Shown here: piece by piece, positions 16,699 through 25,396 of the stretch
Numbering within the stretch: position 1 is the first letter of the stretch
Layout: every line of letters starts with the position of its first letter
Assembly: GCA_002869225.1 (NCBI GenBank)
Contig: PKTG01000087.1
Location: forward strand, 1 to 55,243
Origin: Candidatus Muiribacterium halophilum
GTDB lineage: Bacteria; Muiribacteriota; Muiribacteriia; Muiribacteriales; Muiribacteriaceae
DNA: 55,243 nt
Direction of reading: 5' to 3'
Program-made: the position numbers and the translations under genes
The notes under the pieces: model-generated
What the model was told of the DNA's origin: nothing
Databases searched by the model: none
The model's input: only the letters and a program-made list of their open reading frames with translations

Positions 16699-17421
16699 TT
16701 ATCTAAATTTTATCCCTAATATATTAATAGACTTTTCAACAGGTATATAAAATTCTTTACCCTTTTTCAGATGTACATTCTCGGGTTTGATACCGGCAAA
16801 AAAGATTGTAAAACCTTGAAATCCTGCAACTAAATAACCAGCAGCTCCTGCAACAAAATTTAAATTAGGTTTATCTTTAAAGGAATACTCTTTTTCAAAT
16901 ATCAACGGATGATTGTACCAAGTGTTTACAAACTTAACCCTGGCTTTTATTTTCCCATTTTTCATAAGCGGCATTCTCTTACTTATACTTACTACCTCAA
17001 GTTCTCCTTTTAATCCTTTTGGAAGAACAAGAGCGTTTTCATAAAAGACATCCTCAGAAATCTCTATCTCATAAGTTCCTTTTTTATCAAGCGCACTATG
17101 AATATCCTCATTAAGCCTAAACTTAAGATGCTCACCTTTTTCAACGAGACAGTTTATAACATCTATGTGGGAATGATCTACAAAATGTTTCTTAAGTATT
17201 CTATCCACCCTCTTCCCTCTGTTATAATAAGGAAATTCTTCCCCCCAAGTCTCTATTTCAATTGCAGAAAGTTTTTTACTGTAATCGACATATTCTACTT
17301 TTTTAAAAATTCTCCACTCAAGATAAACTATCTTAGCAAGCATAGACATCTCATCATAAGCTGATGCAAATACATTCACCGATAAGACAAAAACAATCAT
17401 TAATAAGAGCAGTTTTTTCAT
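16699..17421 (-). CDS. Uncharacterised secreted protein, 240 residues
   Basis: Not recognised. It has a Sec signal peptide (MKKLLLLMIVFVLSVNVFASA) and a mostly beta-rich mature part with short charged segments. The sequence LKGELEVVSISKRMPLMKNGKIKARVKF suggests a beta-barrel domain; this would be split as LKGELEVVSISKR and KNGKIKARVKFV in a search. It is last in a run with the YdcF-like protein (4-base ATGA overlap), a lipoprotein and two small proteins, suggesting a cell-envelope role. Confidence 0.7.
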   Translation of the reverse strand: MKKLLLLMIVFVLSVNVFASAYDEMSMLAKIVYLEWRIFKKVEYVDYSKKLSAIEIETWGEEFPYYNRGKRVDRILKKHFVDHSHIDVINCLVEKGEHLKFRLNEDIHSALDKKGTYEIEISEDVFYENALVLPKGLKGELEVVSISKRMPLMKNGKIKARVKFVNTWYNHPLIFEKEYSFKDKPNLNFVAGAAGYLVAGFQGFTIFFAGIKPENVHLKKGKEFYIPVEKSINILGIKFR

Positions 17422-18026
17422 ACGTATCCTTTATATAAATAATAAATATTCTTCAGAATCTCGTTAAAATAGAACAACAAACCTTTTTCAGTTTTCCACC
17501 AATTATATTTATTATATTCATAATTAGTTGAAGCTACTACACTGAAATTTATATCTTTTGATTCCTTTTTTGCTATTCTATATATTCTACCGGTATGAAA
17601 CAATGTAGATACAATAACACAGGATTTTAATCCTTTACTTCTCATTAATTCAAAAGATCTTATAATATCCTCTCTCGTGCTTGTTGAATGAATCAACAAA
17701 ATATTTTTTTCATCGATATTGTTCTTTAATAAATACTTTTTAGAAAGATCCGCCCATGTTCCATCATCTATTCCAGGCCAACCTTTTATATCTCCTGTAA
17801 GAATAAAAATTTTCCCAAATCCTTTCTTATATAATTCAAGACCTTTTTTCGCACGCTGAAAATTCCCACCACCAGGCACTATTATTACATCCGATATTCG
17901 TGGAGATTGGTCAGCAATAAGAGGATACGTCATATTAACAAGGATAAGTTCTTTGCAGGAAAATAATACAACCATAAATAAGATAAAAAGAAATATTATA
18001 ATTAAAAAAGATCTTTTAAAGAACAT
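17418..18026 (-). CDS. YdcF/SanA-like DUF218 membrane-anchored protein
   Basis: About 202 residues with one N-terminal membrane anchor (SFLIIIFLFILFMVVLF) and a DUF218 alpha/beta domain: DVIIVPGGGNFQRAKKGLEL, IFILTGDIKGW, then VSTLFHTGRIYRIAK. The family is tied to envelope integrity (SanA) and nucleotide binding (YdcF) but lacks a settled reaction. ATG at 18026 is chosen over TTG at 18035; neither has a clear ribosome site, and both overlap the end of the lipoprotein gene, so coupling is likely. Confidence 0.8.
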   Translation of the reverse strand: MFFKRSFLIIIFLFILFMVVLFSCKELILVNMTYPLIADQSPRISDVIIVPGGGNFQRAKKGLELYKKGFGKIFILTGDIKGWPGIDDGTWADLSKKYLLKNNIDEKNILLIHSTSTREDIIRSFELMRSKGLKSCVIVSTLFHTGRIYRIAKKESKDINFSVVASTNYEYNKYNWWKTEKGLLFYFNEILKNIYYLYKGYV

Positions 18027-18501
18027 ATATATCAATATTTATTGAACCAGAATCAATATCACTTTGCAGTACTGTATAGTCCCGTTCTCCTATAAGTCTT
18101 TCATCTTCATAAAAAAGGACTTTTAGCATATCACCTGTCCTTGCAACCGCTAAAACAGGAGAGTTTTTATCTTTTTCTGTTATATTATACCAGACTTGAT
18201 ATTTTTCCTTGTCAGTCCTAAGCACATCATAGGTCTCGTCTTTTTCAAGATCAATCTCCCAATCGCTCGGATAAGGAAACCTAACAGCAACCCTCTGAGT
18301 TATATCAGAGTCAAATACATTTGCTGGAAATCTAACTACCACTCCAAGTATCGAAGACTCTGTATTTAAAACCGTATTATCCCTTTCAACAAGGCTTTGT
18401 GTATCATACGGAGTGTAGACATTTGAAACAGAACTTCCACCGCTGCAACCGGTTAATAGAAAAATCATTATTAATAAAGAAGCTTTAATAATGTTTCTCA
18501 T
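18016..18501 (-). CDS. Putative lipoprotein
   Basis: 161-residue protein with a lipoprotein signal: MRNIIKASLLIMIFLLTGC, lipobox LTGC with Cys at 19. The mature part is beta-rich with no family I recognise (RVAVRFPYPSDWEIDLEKD, then VLFYEDERLIGERDYTVL). The start overlaps the stop of the preceding small gene by four bases (ATGA), and its end overlaps the YdcF-like gene. It is presumably anchored to a membrane and works with its neighbours. Confidence 0.75.
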   Translation of the reverse strand: MRNIIKASLLIMIFLLTGCSGGSSVSNVYTPYDTQSLVERDNTVLNTESSILGVVVRFPANVFDSDITQRVAVRFPYPSDWEIDLEKDETYDVLRTDKEKYQVWYNITEKDKNSPVLAVARTGDMLKVLFYEDERLIGERDYTVLQSDIDSGSINIDIYVL

Positions 18502-18752
18502 TTAAGCCTCACTCTAATACTTTCGTTAAAATCTCCTGTTCTACCGAGTTTTTCAAAAGTTATTATCCCTTGTTCAAAAAGAATACCAAGAGCCATATGA
18601 ATCAATATATCCGGATACTTCCTTTCTTCTTTGGCATACCACATGACTTGTTTTAATTTAAACCTTGCATCAGGGTTATCAGAATGTAGTTTTAGATTAT
18701 ATACAATATTATTTGCAAGTTCATCTATATTATAGCCTGAGACTTTACGCAT
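18498..18752 (-). CDS. Small uncharacterised protein, 84 residues
   Basis: Not recognised. A soluble, probably helical protein: GYNIDELANNIVYNLKLHSD and a second half with HMALGILFEQGIITFEK, reminiscent of a small winged-helix or adaptor fold, without firm motifs. It sits between the 58-residue gene upstream (22-base gap with GGGAG) and the lipoprotein gene, overlapping the latter by four bases. Confidence 0.65.
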   Translation of the reverse strand: MRKVSGYNIDELANNIVYNLKLHSDNPDARFKLKQVMWYAKEERKYPDILIHMALGILFEQGIITFEKLGRTGDFNESIRVRLK

Positions 18753-18774
18753 AAAATCAATCTCCCGAAAAAAC

Positions 18775-18951
18775 TTATTTAATCGAGGTATTTAGAAATA
18801 TTTCCCTTAATACCTCTTTAATATTTTCGGAATTTCTCTTGTAATTTCTTAAACTATTCATGTTTTCTCTGAATCTGATAGATCTTTTAGAATTATACCT
18901 ATTACCTCTTTCTTTATATTGAGCGTTTTTTGAATTTTCCATATTTTTCAT
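18775..18951 (-). CDS. Small basic protein, 58 residues
   Basis: Short gene with a good ribosome site: AAGGAGGG lies a few bases before the ATG at 18951. It encodes MKNMENSKNAQYKERGNRYN and continues with an arginine/asparagine-rich stretch (KRSIRFRENMNSLRNYKRN), ending IFLNTSIK before TAA. The basic composition would suit RNA or DNA binding, an inference only. It lies 26 bases after the HDOD gene and in front of the 84-residue gene, all in one direction. GAGGTATT/AATACCTC near its 3' end can form a hairpin. I know of no homologue. Confidence 0.6.
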   Translation of the reverse strand: MKNMENSKNAQYKERGNRYNSKRSIRFRENMNSLRNYKRNSENIKEVLREIFLNTSIK

Positions 18952-18977
18952 ACTGCCCTCCTTTTAAAAAAACTTCC

Positions 18978-19877
18978 TTACGTTTTAAGGGTCTCAAAAA
19001 CTTCCTCTATTTCTTTTTTAAAACCTTTTATTCTACCTAAAAGAGATTTTGTATCAAACTTACTCTTATCTAAATAATTCCATATCTGATTTTCTAGTTT
19101 AGAACAATAATCTCCTGAATTTCCTATTTTTGAAAGTTTCACTATAGAATCAGAAATATGGGTAACAGCTATGTAGTTTGTTATTTTCCCAAGCATAAAT
19201 TCGTTGATCGGAGGCTCATGATGATTAAGAGCAACCTCTTTTATCGTCTTTGGAATATTCCATTTTTCACAAAGCCATCGACCAATCTGCGTGTGATCTA
19301 TCTTTAACAGACTCTTTTCAGCCTGAAAGAAGGATATCTTCTTCTCTTTAACTTCATTAAGCAATCTTGTTAATACAGTTGGCATATAGGCTGCATAAAC
19401 CAGTTTTCCTATGTCATGGATTATTCCGCACACCCAAACATCCTCTGCTACATCAAGTTCAAGCATATCAGCGATTATCTTATTTAAAAAAGCGGTGGCC
19501 AGACAGTGTTTCCAAAAGTTATTTACATCAAAATCAAACTGTTTAAATTGAGCAAAAGATTTTATAACAGAGACCCCCACCACAATACTTCTGACCTGGG
19601 ATACACCCAAACGCATAACAGCTTGATCTATTGTCTTGACTTCAGAGTTTCCAGCATAAAATGCAGAATTTGCTACCCTTAGAAGTTTAGCCATGACAGC
19701 CTGATCCATACTTATTATATTTGATAGTTCCTTTACATCAAAATTTGGATCATTGACTGTTTTGAGCAGCTTGGCAGCAACCATTGGAAGAGTTGGGATA
19801 TCATCGATCTTATTTAATACCGACTTGATTTCTTCAGGAGAAAGGACAACTATATCATCAAAATGGAATACCTGCAT
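18978..19877 (-). CDS. HDOD-domain signalling protein
   Basis: 299-residue protein with a single HDOD domain (about 15-215), a non-catalytic relative of HD phosphohydrolases common in bacterial signalling. Visible motifs are IPTLPMVAAKLLKTVNDPNF, LLRVANSAFYAG, VCGIIHDIGKLVYAAYMP and LNHHEPPI. Some HD-like residues (HDIGK) remain, so weak metal binding is possible. ATG at 19877 is chosen; a GTG two codons earlier is closer to the GGTGG ribosome site. A promoter with TTGTCA/TATAAT lies upstream. Confidence 0.88.
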   Translation of the reverse strand: MQVFHFDDIVVLSPEEIKSVLNKIDDIPTLPMVAAKLLKTVNDPNFDVKELSNIISMDQAVMAKLLRVANSAFYAGNSEVKTIDQAVMRLGVSQVRSIVVGVSVIKSFAQFKQFDFDVNNFWKHCLATAFLNKIIADMLELDVAEDVWVCGIIHDIGKLVYAAYMPTVLTRLLNEVKEKKISFFQAEKSLLKIDHTQIGRWLCEKWNIPKTIKEVALNHHEPPINEFMLGKITNYIAVTHISDSIVKLSKIGNSGDYCSKLENQIWNYLDKSKFDTKSLLGRIKGFKKEIEEVFETLKT

Positions 19878-19922
19878 TCCCACCCACCGTATTTTTATTA
19901 TTTTAGTTTATTTCTATTATTA

Positions 19923-19952
19923 ATTATACCGTATTTACAATATATTTGACAA
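19923..19952 (-). promoter_or_regulatory. Promoter for the HDOD gene
   Basis: On the minus strand TTGTCA (19952-19947), an 18-base spacer and TATAAT (19928-19923), about 45 bases before the HDOD start. Confidence 0.65.
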
Positions 19953-20019
19953 ATAATTTAGAAGCCGTTATTTCTTACGAAGAATATAATCAAGTTATTG
20001 TTTACTTTGTAAATAAGAC

Positions 20020-20211
20020 TCGGACTCTTTTTGAATAAAACCTTCCCTCATCCATGATTCCAGTTTACTGTTTACCGTTCTAAATCAGTTTAGCAACTTC
20101 GCTGCTGATGTATCGCTTCGCTCAAGATGAGCCTTTTAGGCTGTGCTTTGCTTTGCAAAGGGCTATTGACCCTTGACTCAGTTATTACCCATTTCGCTTC
20201 ACGCTTTACCC
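20020..20211. repeat. Intergenic repeat and hairpin region after nadB
   Basis: Holds the CGGACT...AATAAAACCTTCCCTCA block also seen at 803-830, a short hairpin GCC-TTTTA-GGC (20131-20141), the hairpin CTTTGC-TTT-GCAAAG (20146-20160) that recurs at 27819-27833, and the TTTCGCTTCACGCTTTACCC tract (20189-20208). No gene seen. Confidence 0.7.
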
Positions 20212-21753
20212 TTAACGTTTTTTGATAAGTTTCTCAAAAGAAAGATCCTCTCCCTGCACGACAATATGCCCAAAAAAACTTTCATCCTCTTGCGGAAAGT
20301 CCTCTCTATAATGAACACCTCTGCTTTCTTCCCGATATAAAGCACAACTTGCTATTAGTCTGGAAAGGCAAAGCATATTCCTTAACTCAATATTATCTCT
20401 GTTTACCAAAGAAATTTCTTTTTCTTCTCTGTATCTCTCGCAAAACTCAAGTATTCTTTTTAGCCCTTTTTTGTTTCTGATAACTCCCATATTTTCCTGA
20501 TTTAAATGCCTCAAATCATCAATTATTTCTTTTGAATTTTTTGAACGATCACTTAGCTTCCGAATATTATCACAGTTAAACCTTACTTTTTCAGAACTAT
20601 CTATCTTATTCTTTCCAACAGCGATACCTTGGACTACACATTCAAGAAGAGAGTTTGAAGCCAACCTGTTTGAACCATGAAAACCTGCAGATGTACATTC
20701 CCCGCAAGCAAAAAGGTTTTTAATAGATGTTCTTCCATAAGAATCTACTTTTATTCCACCAATAGAATAATGAGCTGCAGGACGAACAGGAATAGGATCT
20801 TTTTCAAGCAAATAACCTTCTTCTTTACAATATTTATATATATTTGGAAATCTACTTAGCATAACTTTTTTATCAAGATGTGTCATATCAAGATACAGAG
20901 TTTCCTTATGGAACTTCTTCATATAAATCTCCATACTTCTTGAAACAATATCACGTGGTGCAAGGTCAAGGTCACTATGAAAACCTTCCATGACTCTATT
21001 ACCATTATCATCTACTATCCTACCGCCTTCACCTCTTAAAGCCTCTGATAACAAAAACCTCTTATTATCAGTACAGAAGACTGTTGGATGAAACTGAATA
21101 AATTCCATATCGGTTATCTTTGCATCTGATCTCCAGGCAGCTGCAATACCATCACCTGTCTGTCTCTGAAAGTTTGAGGATTTATAAAAGATGCCTCCTA
21201 TTCCACCAGTTGCAAGAACAACAGCGTCGGAATATAGATGATATATAGTATCATCCTGAAAATAGATAACACCTGATACACAATCAGATTTTTCTTTTAT
21301 AAGATCAATAAGTAAGCATTCAATAAACTCTATGTCAGGATGCTTTTCTTCCTGATATCTTTTTAAAGCACTTAACATCTCCTTGCCTGTTATATCACCA
21401 CATCTTTGAACCCTTCTCTGACTGTGAGCAGCTTCTAAAGCCGGCACCTCATCAAACACCACTCCCTTTTCTACAAGCCAACCGTAAGCTTTACTTCCAG
21501 CAAGTACGTTTTCCTTTACTATCTGCCTTTTATTTAAAAAATGTCCAGCCTTGAGTGTATCCTTAAAATGTTTTTCAGTAGAATCATCCTTACCAATAGA
21601 TACAGCTATACCACCTTGAGCCCTGTAAGAACTGTTTGTTTGAATATTATCCTTAAGCAAAACTTTTACAATATATCCCTTTTCAGCAAAAGAGATAGCT
21701 GCTGTCAATCCAGCAAGCCCTGCTCCAACTATGATTATTGTATTTTTTTTCAT
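20212..21753 (-). CDS. nadB: L-aspartate oxidase
   Basis: FAD enzyme that oxidises L-aspartate to iminoaspartate, the first step of de novo NAD synthesis; in anaerobes fumarate is the electron acceptor. The 513 residues show the N-terminal dinucleotide site VGAGLAGLTAAISFAEKG, RAQGGIAVSIG, HSQRRVQRCGDITG, GEGGRIVDDNGNRVMEGF and the C-terminal helical domain. NadA and NadC, its usual partners, are not in the window. The ATG overlaps the stop of the upstream secreted-protein gene (TAATG), so both are probably co-translated although functionally unlike. Confidence 0.95.
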   Translation of the reverse strand: MKKNTIIIVGAGLAGLTAAISFAEKGYIVKVLLKDNIQTNSSYRAQGGIAVSIGKDDSTEKHFKDTLKAGHFLNKRQIVKENVLAGSKAYGWLVEKGVVFDEVPALEAAHSQRRVQRCGDITGKEMLSALKRYQEEKHPDIEFIECLLIDLIKEKSDCVSGVIYFQDDTIYHLYSDAVVLATGGIGGIFYKSSNFQRQTGDGIAAAWRSDAKITDMEFIQFHPTVFCTDNKRFLLSEALRGEGGRIVDDNGNRVMEGFHSDLDLAPRDIVSRSMEIYMKKFHKETLYLDMTHLDKKVMLSRFPNIYKYCKEEGYLLEKDPIPVRPAAHYSIGGIKVDSYGRTSIKNLFACGECTSAGFHGSNRLASNSLLECVVQGIAVGKNKIDSSEKVRFNCDNIRKLSDRSKNSKEIIDDLRHLNQENMGVIRNKKGLKRILEFCERYREEKEISLVNRDNIELRNMLCLSRLIASCALYREESRGVHYREDFPQEDESFFGHIVVQGEDLSFEKLIKKR

Positions 21754-22373
21754 TAATATACTCGATTTATTATTGTATCACCATAAAAAGTATCAAACAT
21801 CATAACTCTTATTCTCGACCATCTTGAAAATACAAGATATAAGATTCTTGAACCTATCATCTCAAAATCTATTATTCTTTCATTAAACATCAAATCATCT
21901 GAATAGTAAATAAATTCAGTATTATAATCAGACCATGAAAAAAGAACCATGTATCCTGAGGACATTATAAAAAGAAGTTTATCCCTATTTTGTTTTACTT
22001 CTCTTATTCTTCCAAGTCTTCTGGATATATCAAGTTCACCGTGTCTATAGGAAAAGAGATTTGAATAGTCTTTTCCTTTAGGTTTATCCTTCACTTCATT
22101 GTTTTCATGTGCTGAATTTAATATATCAAAAAGAAATTCTATTCCTTTGTTCTTGCTTTTATTTTCCGTCTTGCTTTCTTTTCCAAATTGAAATCTGATC
22201 ACTTTATCGTTTTTCGGAGAATCTTTTGATTGAATTATTTTCTCCTCTGAGTTTGAATTATTAACCTTTTTCAGATCATATTTCTGGACTATTGAATCAA
22301 AAGAGACTGAATCAGCAAAACTTAAAATAGTCAGGAAAAATATTGATAGTAAAAGAATCCTTCTTATTTTCAT
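21753..22373 (-). CDS. Uncharacterised secreted protein, 206 residues
   Basis: Not recognised. It has a Sec signal (MKIRRILLLSIFFLTILSFADS), a lysine/asparagine-rich low-complexity middle (about 35-90) and a beta-rich C-terminal part (DISRRLGRIREVKQNRDKLL, then VFSRWSRIRVMMFD). The AGGAGG ribosome site directly follows the T run of an intrinsic terminator, so its expression, and that of nadB behind it, may depend on read-through from the clostripain-like gene. Confidence 0.7.
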   Translation of the reverse strand: MKIRRILLLSIFFLTILSFADSVSFDSIVQKYDLKKVNNSNSEEKIIQSKDSPKNDKVIRFQFGKESKTENKSKNKGIEFLFDILNSAHENNEVKDKPKGKDYSNLFSYRHGELDISRRLGRIREVKQNRDKLLFIMSSGYMVLFSWSDYNTEFIYYSDDLMFNERIIDFEMIGSRILYLVFSRWSRIRVMMFDTFYGDTIINRVY

Positions 22374-22394
22374 CTATTACCTCCTAAAAAAAAA

Positions 22395-22415
22395 GGCGAC
22401 AGATATTCTGCCGCC
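22395..22415 (-). terminator. Intrinsic terminator after the clostripain-like gene
   Basis: On the minus strand GGCGGCAGA and TCTGTCGCC form a 9-bp stem with one A-C mismatch and a three-base loop, followed by nine T and then immediately AGGAGG of the next gene. Confidence 0.75.
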
Positions 22416-22431
22416 CTTTTATTAAAGATTC

Positions 22432-24930
22432 TTATTTTTTCTTGTCTGGTTTTCCAAGCGGAATCAGATCATCAAGATCATCATCTTCATCTTCAGCAGT
22501 CATCTTATATTCAATGACTCTGTTCATTACGTCACCAAATACATGTCTGTCAAGACTATATTCATTAAGAAGCTGTGGATTATCTTTAACCATATCAAAC
22601 AGAGCTTCTTCTCCATTATTTCTCTTTGTTATAAGCCTTCTTAAAGCATTTTCATCTGTAGCATTTGCCATTCTTTCTTCAAATATGACCATATTCTGAA
22701 GTCTACCTCTTAGAGTTGGATAAACAAGATCCATTACAGCTTCCATAACTGATTTTCTAGCTTCTCTGCTATCTATAGCTTCAAATCCAAATGAGAAGTA
22801 TACTACTTTATAGTTATCTTCCTGAGCAAAAATACCAGCATGCCCTGCACCACTAATTGATTTGCTACCAAAACCTGTATCTTTGGATTCTTTGAAAAGC
22901 ATCTTGATACCACTATATTTAAAAATAACCTGAGCATTTCCTATAGCTTCGATCTCATCCGGCCATTTCTGATTGTTCGCACCATCTCCACCTTCTATAG
23001 CAAATTCCATATTAAATCCATTTTCTCCAACAACGTTATGTATTCCAACATTGTCCTGTATGTATTTTGCATGAAGATACTGAGAATAGAAATCATCATC
23101 TTTCAGTTTATAACAAATATCCTGACCACTTATAAACAGATTTCCACCTGCATCAAGATAACTCTGAAGATCTTCAAGTCCAACTACATTAAGGTCTGAG
23201 GTTCCAGGAGCAGGTACAATAACAACTCCGTTAACATATTTAGCGAGTAAAGAATAAGGTATCTGTCCTTCTTCGATCTTATTATCCCAAAGGTCGAATT
23301 TAATACCACAATCGTTAAGTGCTGTCATATACTCTTTATATTCATTCTTTTCACTATCAAGAGCAAGAAGAAGAACATTGTTTCTTACAGCAAAAGGTTT
23401 TCTTACAATAAGAGTCTCAGTCTTTGAAAGATTGATTCCTTCTCCTTCAACAGAAATAACAAAATCTATTGACTTATTTTCATCACATGAAGATGATATA
23501 GTAGCTGAAAGACCATCCACTGTAGTTTCAGATAAAGCATCTACACCAAATACTGAAGCATACGATGAATTAACCGAAGCATCCCAACCATCAACAGCAA
23601 GTTTAACCTGAAGACTTGATGAAGGTTTATTTCCTTCGTTCTTGATCTTGACTTCAAAATCAACTCTTTCACCTGGTGATACTTTACCATCACCATCTGA
23701 ATCTTTATAAGTAATAGTATCGAGTTTGATAACAGGATAGTTTGGATAGAAAAGTCCTGAAAGGAACTCATCCCATTTAGAATCCTGTGCCCATTTTATA
23801 GCAGCGTAATCATCTTTTTTACCATCAAACTGATATTTTGAAGGAATATATATTGAAACACCATGAGAGTTTTCTACTTTAGAACCAGTATTAACATATT
23901 CAATCACAAATTCAGGAAGACTATCAAGAACATCCTGAGCTGCTGACTTAACAGAATAATCGTTTACTTCTTTAATAAGATTTTCACAGAAATGTCCAAG
24001 GTCCTTACACTGTGAATAAGCGTATTTCTGAGTCTGGTTAATAGCAGTCTGATAAGCACCTGTATAAGAAGGAGCTTTTTCTATAAGAGTTTCTGCAAGT
24101 GTATCTACTTTATTTCTAAACCATTCTATTTTTCTGAGATCTATAGCTGACTGTGTTGTAGCTGAAGTTCCCTGAGAACCACCCATATAGGAATCTCCAT
24201 AAGCCTTAACCATTGTCTTAGATAATTCAACTGGATTCATAGTTGGATTTGCAACAAGTGGAGCAAGAAAATCATCATAAGGCCAGCCATCTCCCGGTTC
24301 AGTCTCTTCTGCACCAACCTGAATATCACAATACTGTCTAGTCTCATATCCAACTTCCATCATCTGCATAAGACAAGCATCGTATGATATTATATCAATC
24401 TTTCTTCCAGCGTGTTCATAAAGGGCTTTTGTAAGCATTGAAAGCTGAGGAGTTGTAATATGATTACCACTCTGATCATCGTAACAAATACCTTTTGTAA
24501 GTACGTTTTCGTTAGGATCTTTTTCCCAACCTGCACCATTGTTCCAGAAAGCTATAAGATATTTCTGTGCAGGATAATTATCAACACCCCATTTGAAGAA
24601 ATCAAGTGCATGCTGCCAATCACCTGTATCCTGTTCACCAAGGTCCTGAACAACAGGAGAGGTGATTGAACTACTATTATCATCTTTTTCTATATAATAT
24701 CTCCATGTACCGTTACTACCCGCTGAGTCAAATTCAACAATGATGTTCACATCATCCGTTGAACCTATTTTCTCCATCTCATTGATATCTTCTTTTCCAG
24801 CACTGGAAAGATTGTTATCACCGTTGATGAAAAGAAGTAAAGTCCATTCTTTTTCACTAGTGACATCCGCTTTAACACTAACAAAAGTGAAAGCGATCAT
24901 TAGTACGATTAACCAAGTCAGTTTTCTCAT
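22432..24930 (-). CDS. Secreted clostripain-like (C11) protein with a lost catalytic His
   Basis: 832 residues with a Sec signal (RKLTWLIVLMIAFTFVSVKA). The N-terminal half (about 25-360) is the peptidase C11 fold: WTLLLFINGDNNLSSAG, then ISYDACLMQMMEVGYE with the catalytic Cys, and GAEETEPGDGWPYDDFL. The motif that should read W-N-H-G is FWNNGAGW, so residue 131 is Asn (AAT) instead of the catalytic His (CAT). After it come a calcium-loop-like DSDGDGKVSPGERVDFEV (CARDB-like), then an alpha/beta domain with YLDAGGNLFISGQD. The ATG at 24930 is five bases after GGAGG. Either a pseudo-peptidase or a sequence error. Confidence 0.85.
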   Translation of the reverse strand: MRKLTWLIVLMIAFTFVSVKADVTSEKEWTLLLFINGDNNLSSAGKEDINEMEKIGSTDDVNIIVEFDSAGSNGTWRYYIEKDDNSSSITSPVVQDLGEQDTGDWQHALDFFKWGVDNYPAQKYLIAFWNNGAGWEKDPNENVLTKGICYDDQSGNHITTPQLSMLTKALYEHAGRKIDIISYDACLMQMMEVGYETRQYCDIQVGAEETEPGDGWPYDDFLAPLVANPTMNPVELSKTMVKAYGDSYMGGSQGTSATTQSAIDLRKIEWFRNKVDTLAETLIEKAPSYTGAYQTAINQTQKYAYSQCKDLGHFCENLIKEVNDYSVKSAAQDVLDSLPEFVIEYVNTGSKVENSHGVSIYIPSKYQFDGKKDDYAAIKWAQDSKWDEFLSGLFYPNYPVIKLDTITYKDSDGDGKVSPGERVDFEVKIKNEGNKPSSSLQVKLAVDGWDASVNSSYASVFGVDALSETTVDGLSATISSSCDENKSIDFVISVEGEGINLSKTETLIVRKPFAVRNNVLLLALDSEKNEYKEYMTALNDCGIKFDLWDNKIEEGQIPYSLLAKYVNGVVIVPAPGTSDLNVVGLEDLQSYLDAGGNLFISGQDICYKLKDDDFYSQYLHAKYIQDNVGIHNVVGENGFNMEFAIEGGDGANNQKWPDEIEAIGNAQVIFKYSGIKMLFKESKDTGFGSKSISGAGHAGIFAQEDNYKVVYFSFGFEAIDSREARKSVMEAVMDLVYPTLRGRLQNMVIFEERMANATDENALRRLITKRNNGEEALFDMVKDNPQLLNEYSLDRHVFGDVMNRVIEYKMTAEDEDDDLDDLIPLGKPDKKK

Positions 24931-24959
24931 AGTATCCTCCATAATTGTGTTAACACATC

Positions 24960-24965
24960 ATTATA
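24960..24965 (-). promoter_or_regulatory. Extended -10 element upstream of the clostripain-like gene
   Basis: Minus strand TGGTATAAT: a perfect TATAAT with TG one base upstream, 30 bases before the ATG. No good -35 is seen, as is usual for extended -10 promoters. Confidence 0.55.
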
Positions 24966-24989
24966 CCATACATGAGCATAAAAATATAC

Positions 24990-25396
24990 TATTTTTTGCT
25001 CAGTTTACTCGCTATGCTCGTGATGGGCAGAAAAGCACTGCCGATGATCCTTTTCAGGCTGTGCTCAGCAAAGCTGAGAGTTAGGGTTCGGAAAACAAAG
25101 TTTTCCAGTAAAGCATTGAAGGATTTAAAAACCCATAGAAATATGTTTCAATATTCCTTAGAATCTGTTTTATAATCCGCAGGTCCTGTCAGCTATGATG
25201 TGCAACTCAAAACATCCCTAGTGAAACAGAACCAGAGTTTTGATTTCCAATCTCCGCCGCCACCCGCTGAGGTTTATCCTACATCTATACTTTGAATATT
25301 TTTTCCGAAAGTGAGCGAGAGTGGCAGTTCGGCTCGCAACTCTGTTGCTTTTCGCAGGGTCCGTATCCCTGGCTGCCGAACTGCAAAATGTTATTT
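24990..25396. repeat. Intergenic repeat region with mini-hairpins and a shared 32-bp element
   Basis: Non-coding gap of about 400 bases. It holds three hairpins: GGCAG/CTGCC (25026-25042), CTCAGC-AAA-GCTGAG (25064-25078) and GGAAAAC-AAA-GTTTTCC (25090-25106). A 32-bp element at 25159-25190 is repeated at 54798-54829 with one difference. A branched inverted repeat closes it at 25324-25384. The middle (25190-25320) is unlike its surroundings in base use (CCGCCGCCACCCGCTGAGG), so a structured RNA is possible. Confidence 0.7.
25324..25384. repeat. Branched inverted repeat
   Basis: Outer perfect 10-bp stem (25324-25333 with 25375-25384, GCAGTTCGGC) enclosing two small stems: GCAAC-TCT-GTTGC (25336-25348) and CAGGG/CCCTG (25355-25371). 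No T run on either side, so not a plain terminator. It lies 12 bases beyond the helicase stop codon. Confidence 0.7.

Noticed and set aside
25140-25320. 6S RNA, SRP RNA, RNase P or tmRNA in the non-coding gap
   Set aside because: None of the conserved cores of these RNAs could be matched; only the shared 32-bp element and hairpins are certain.
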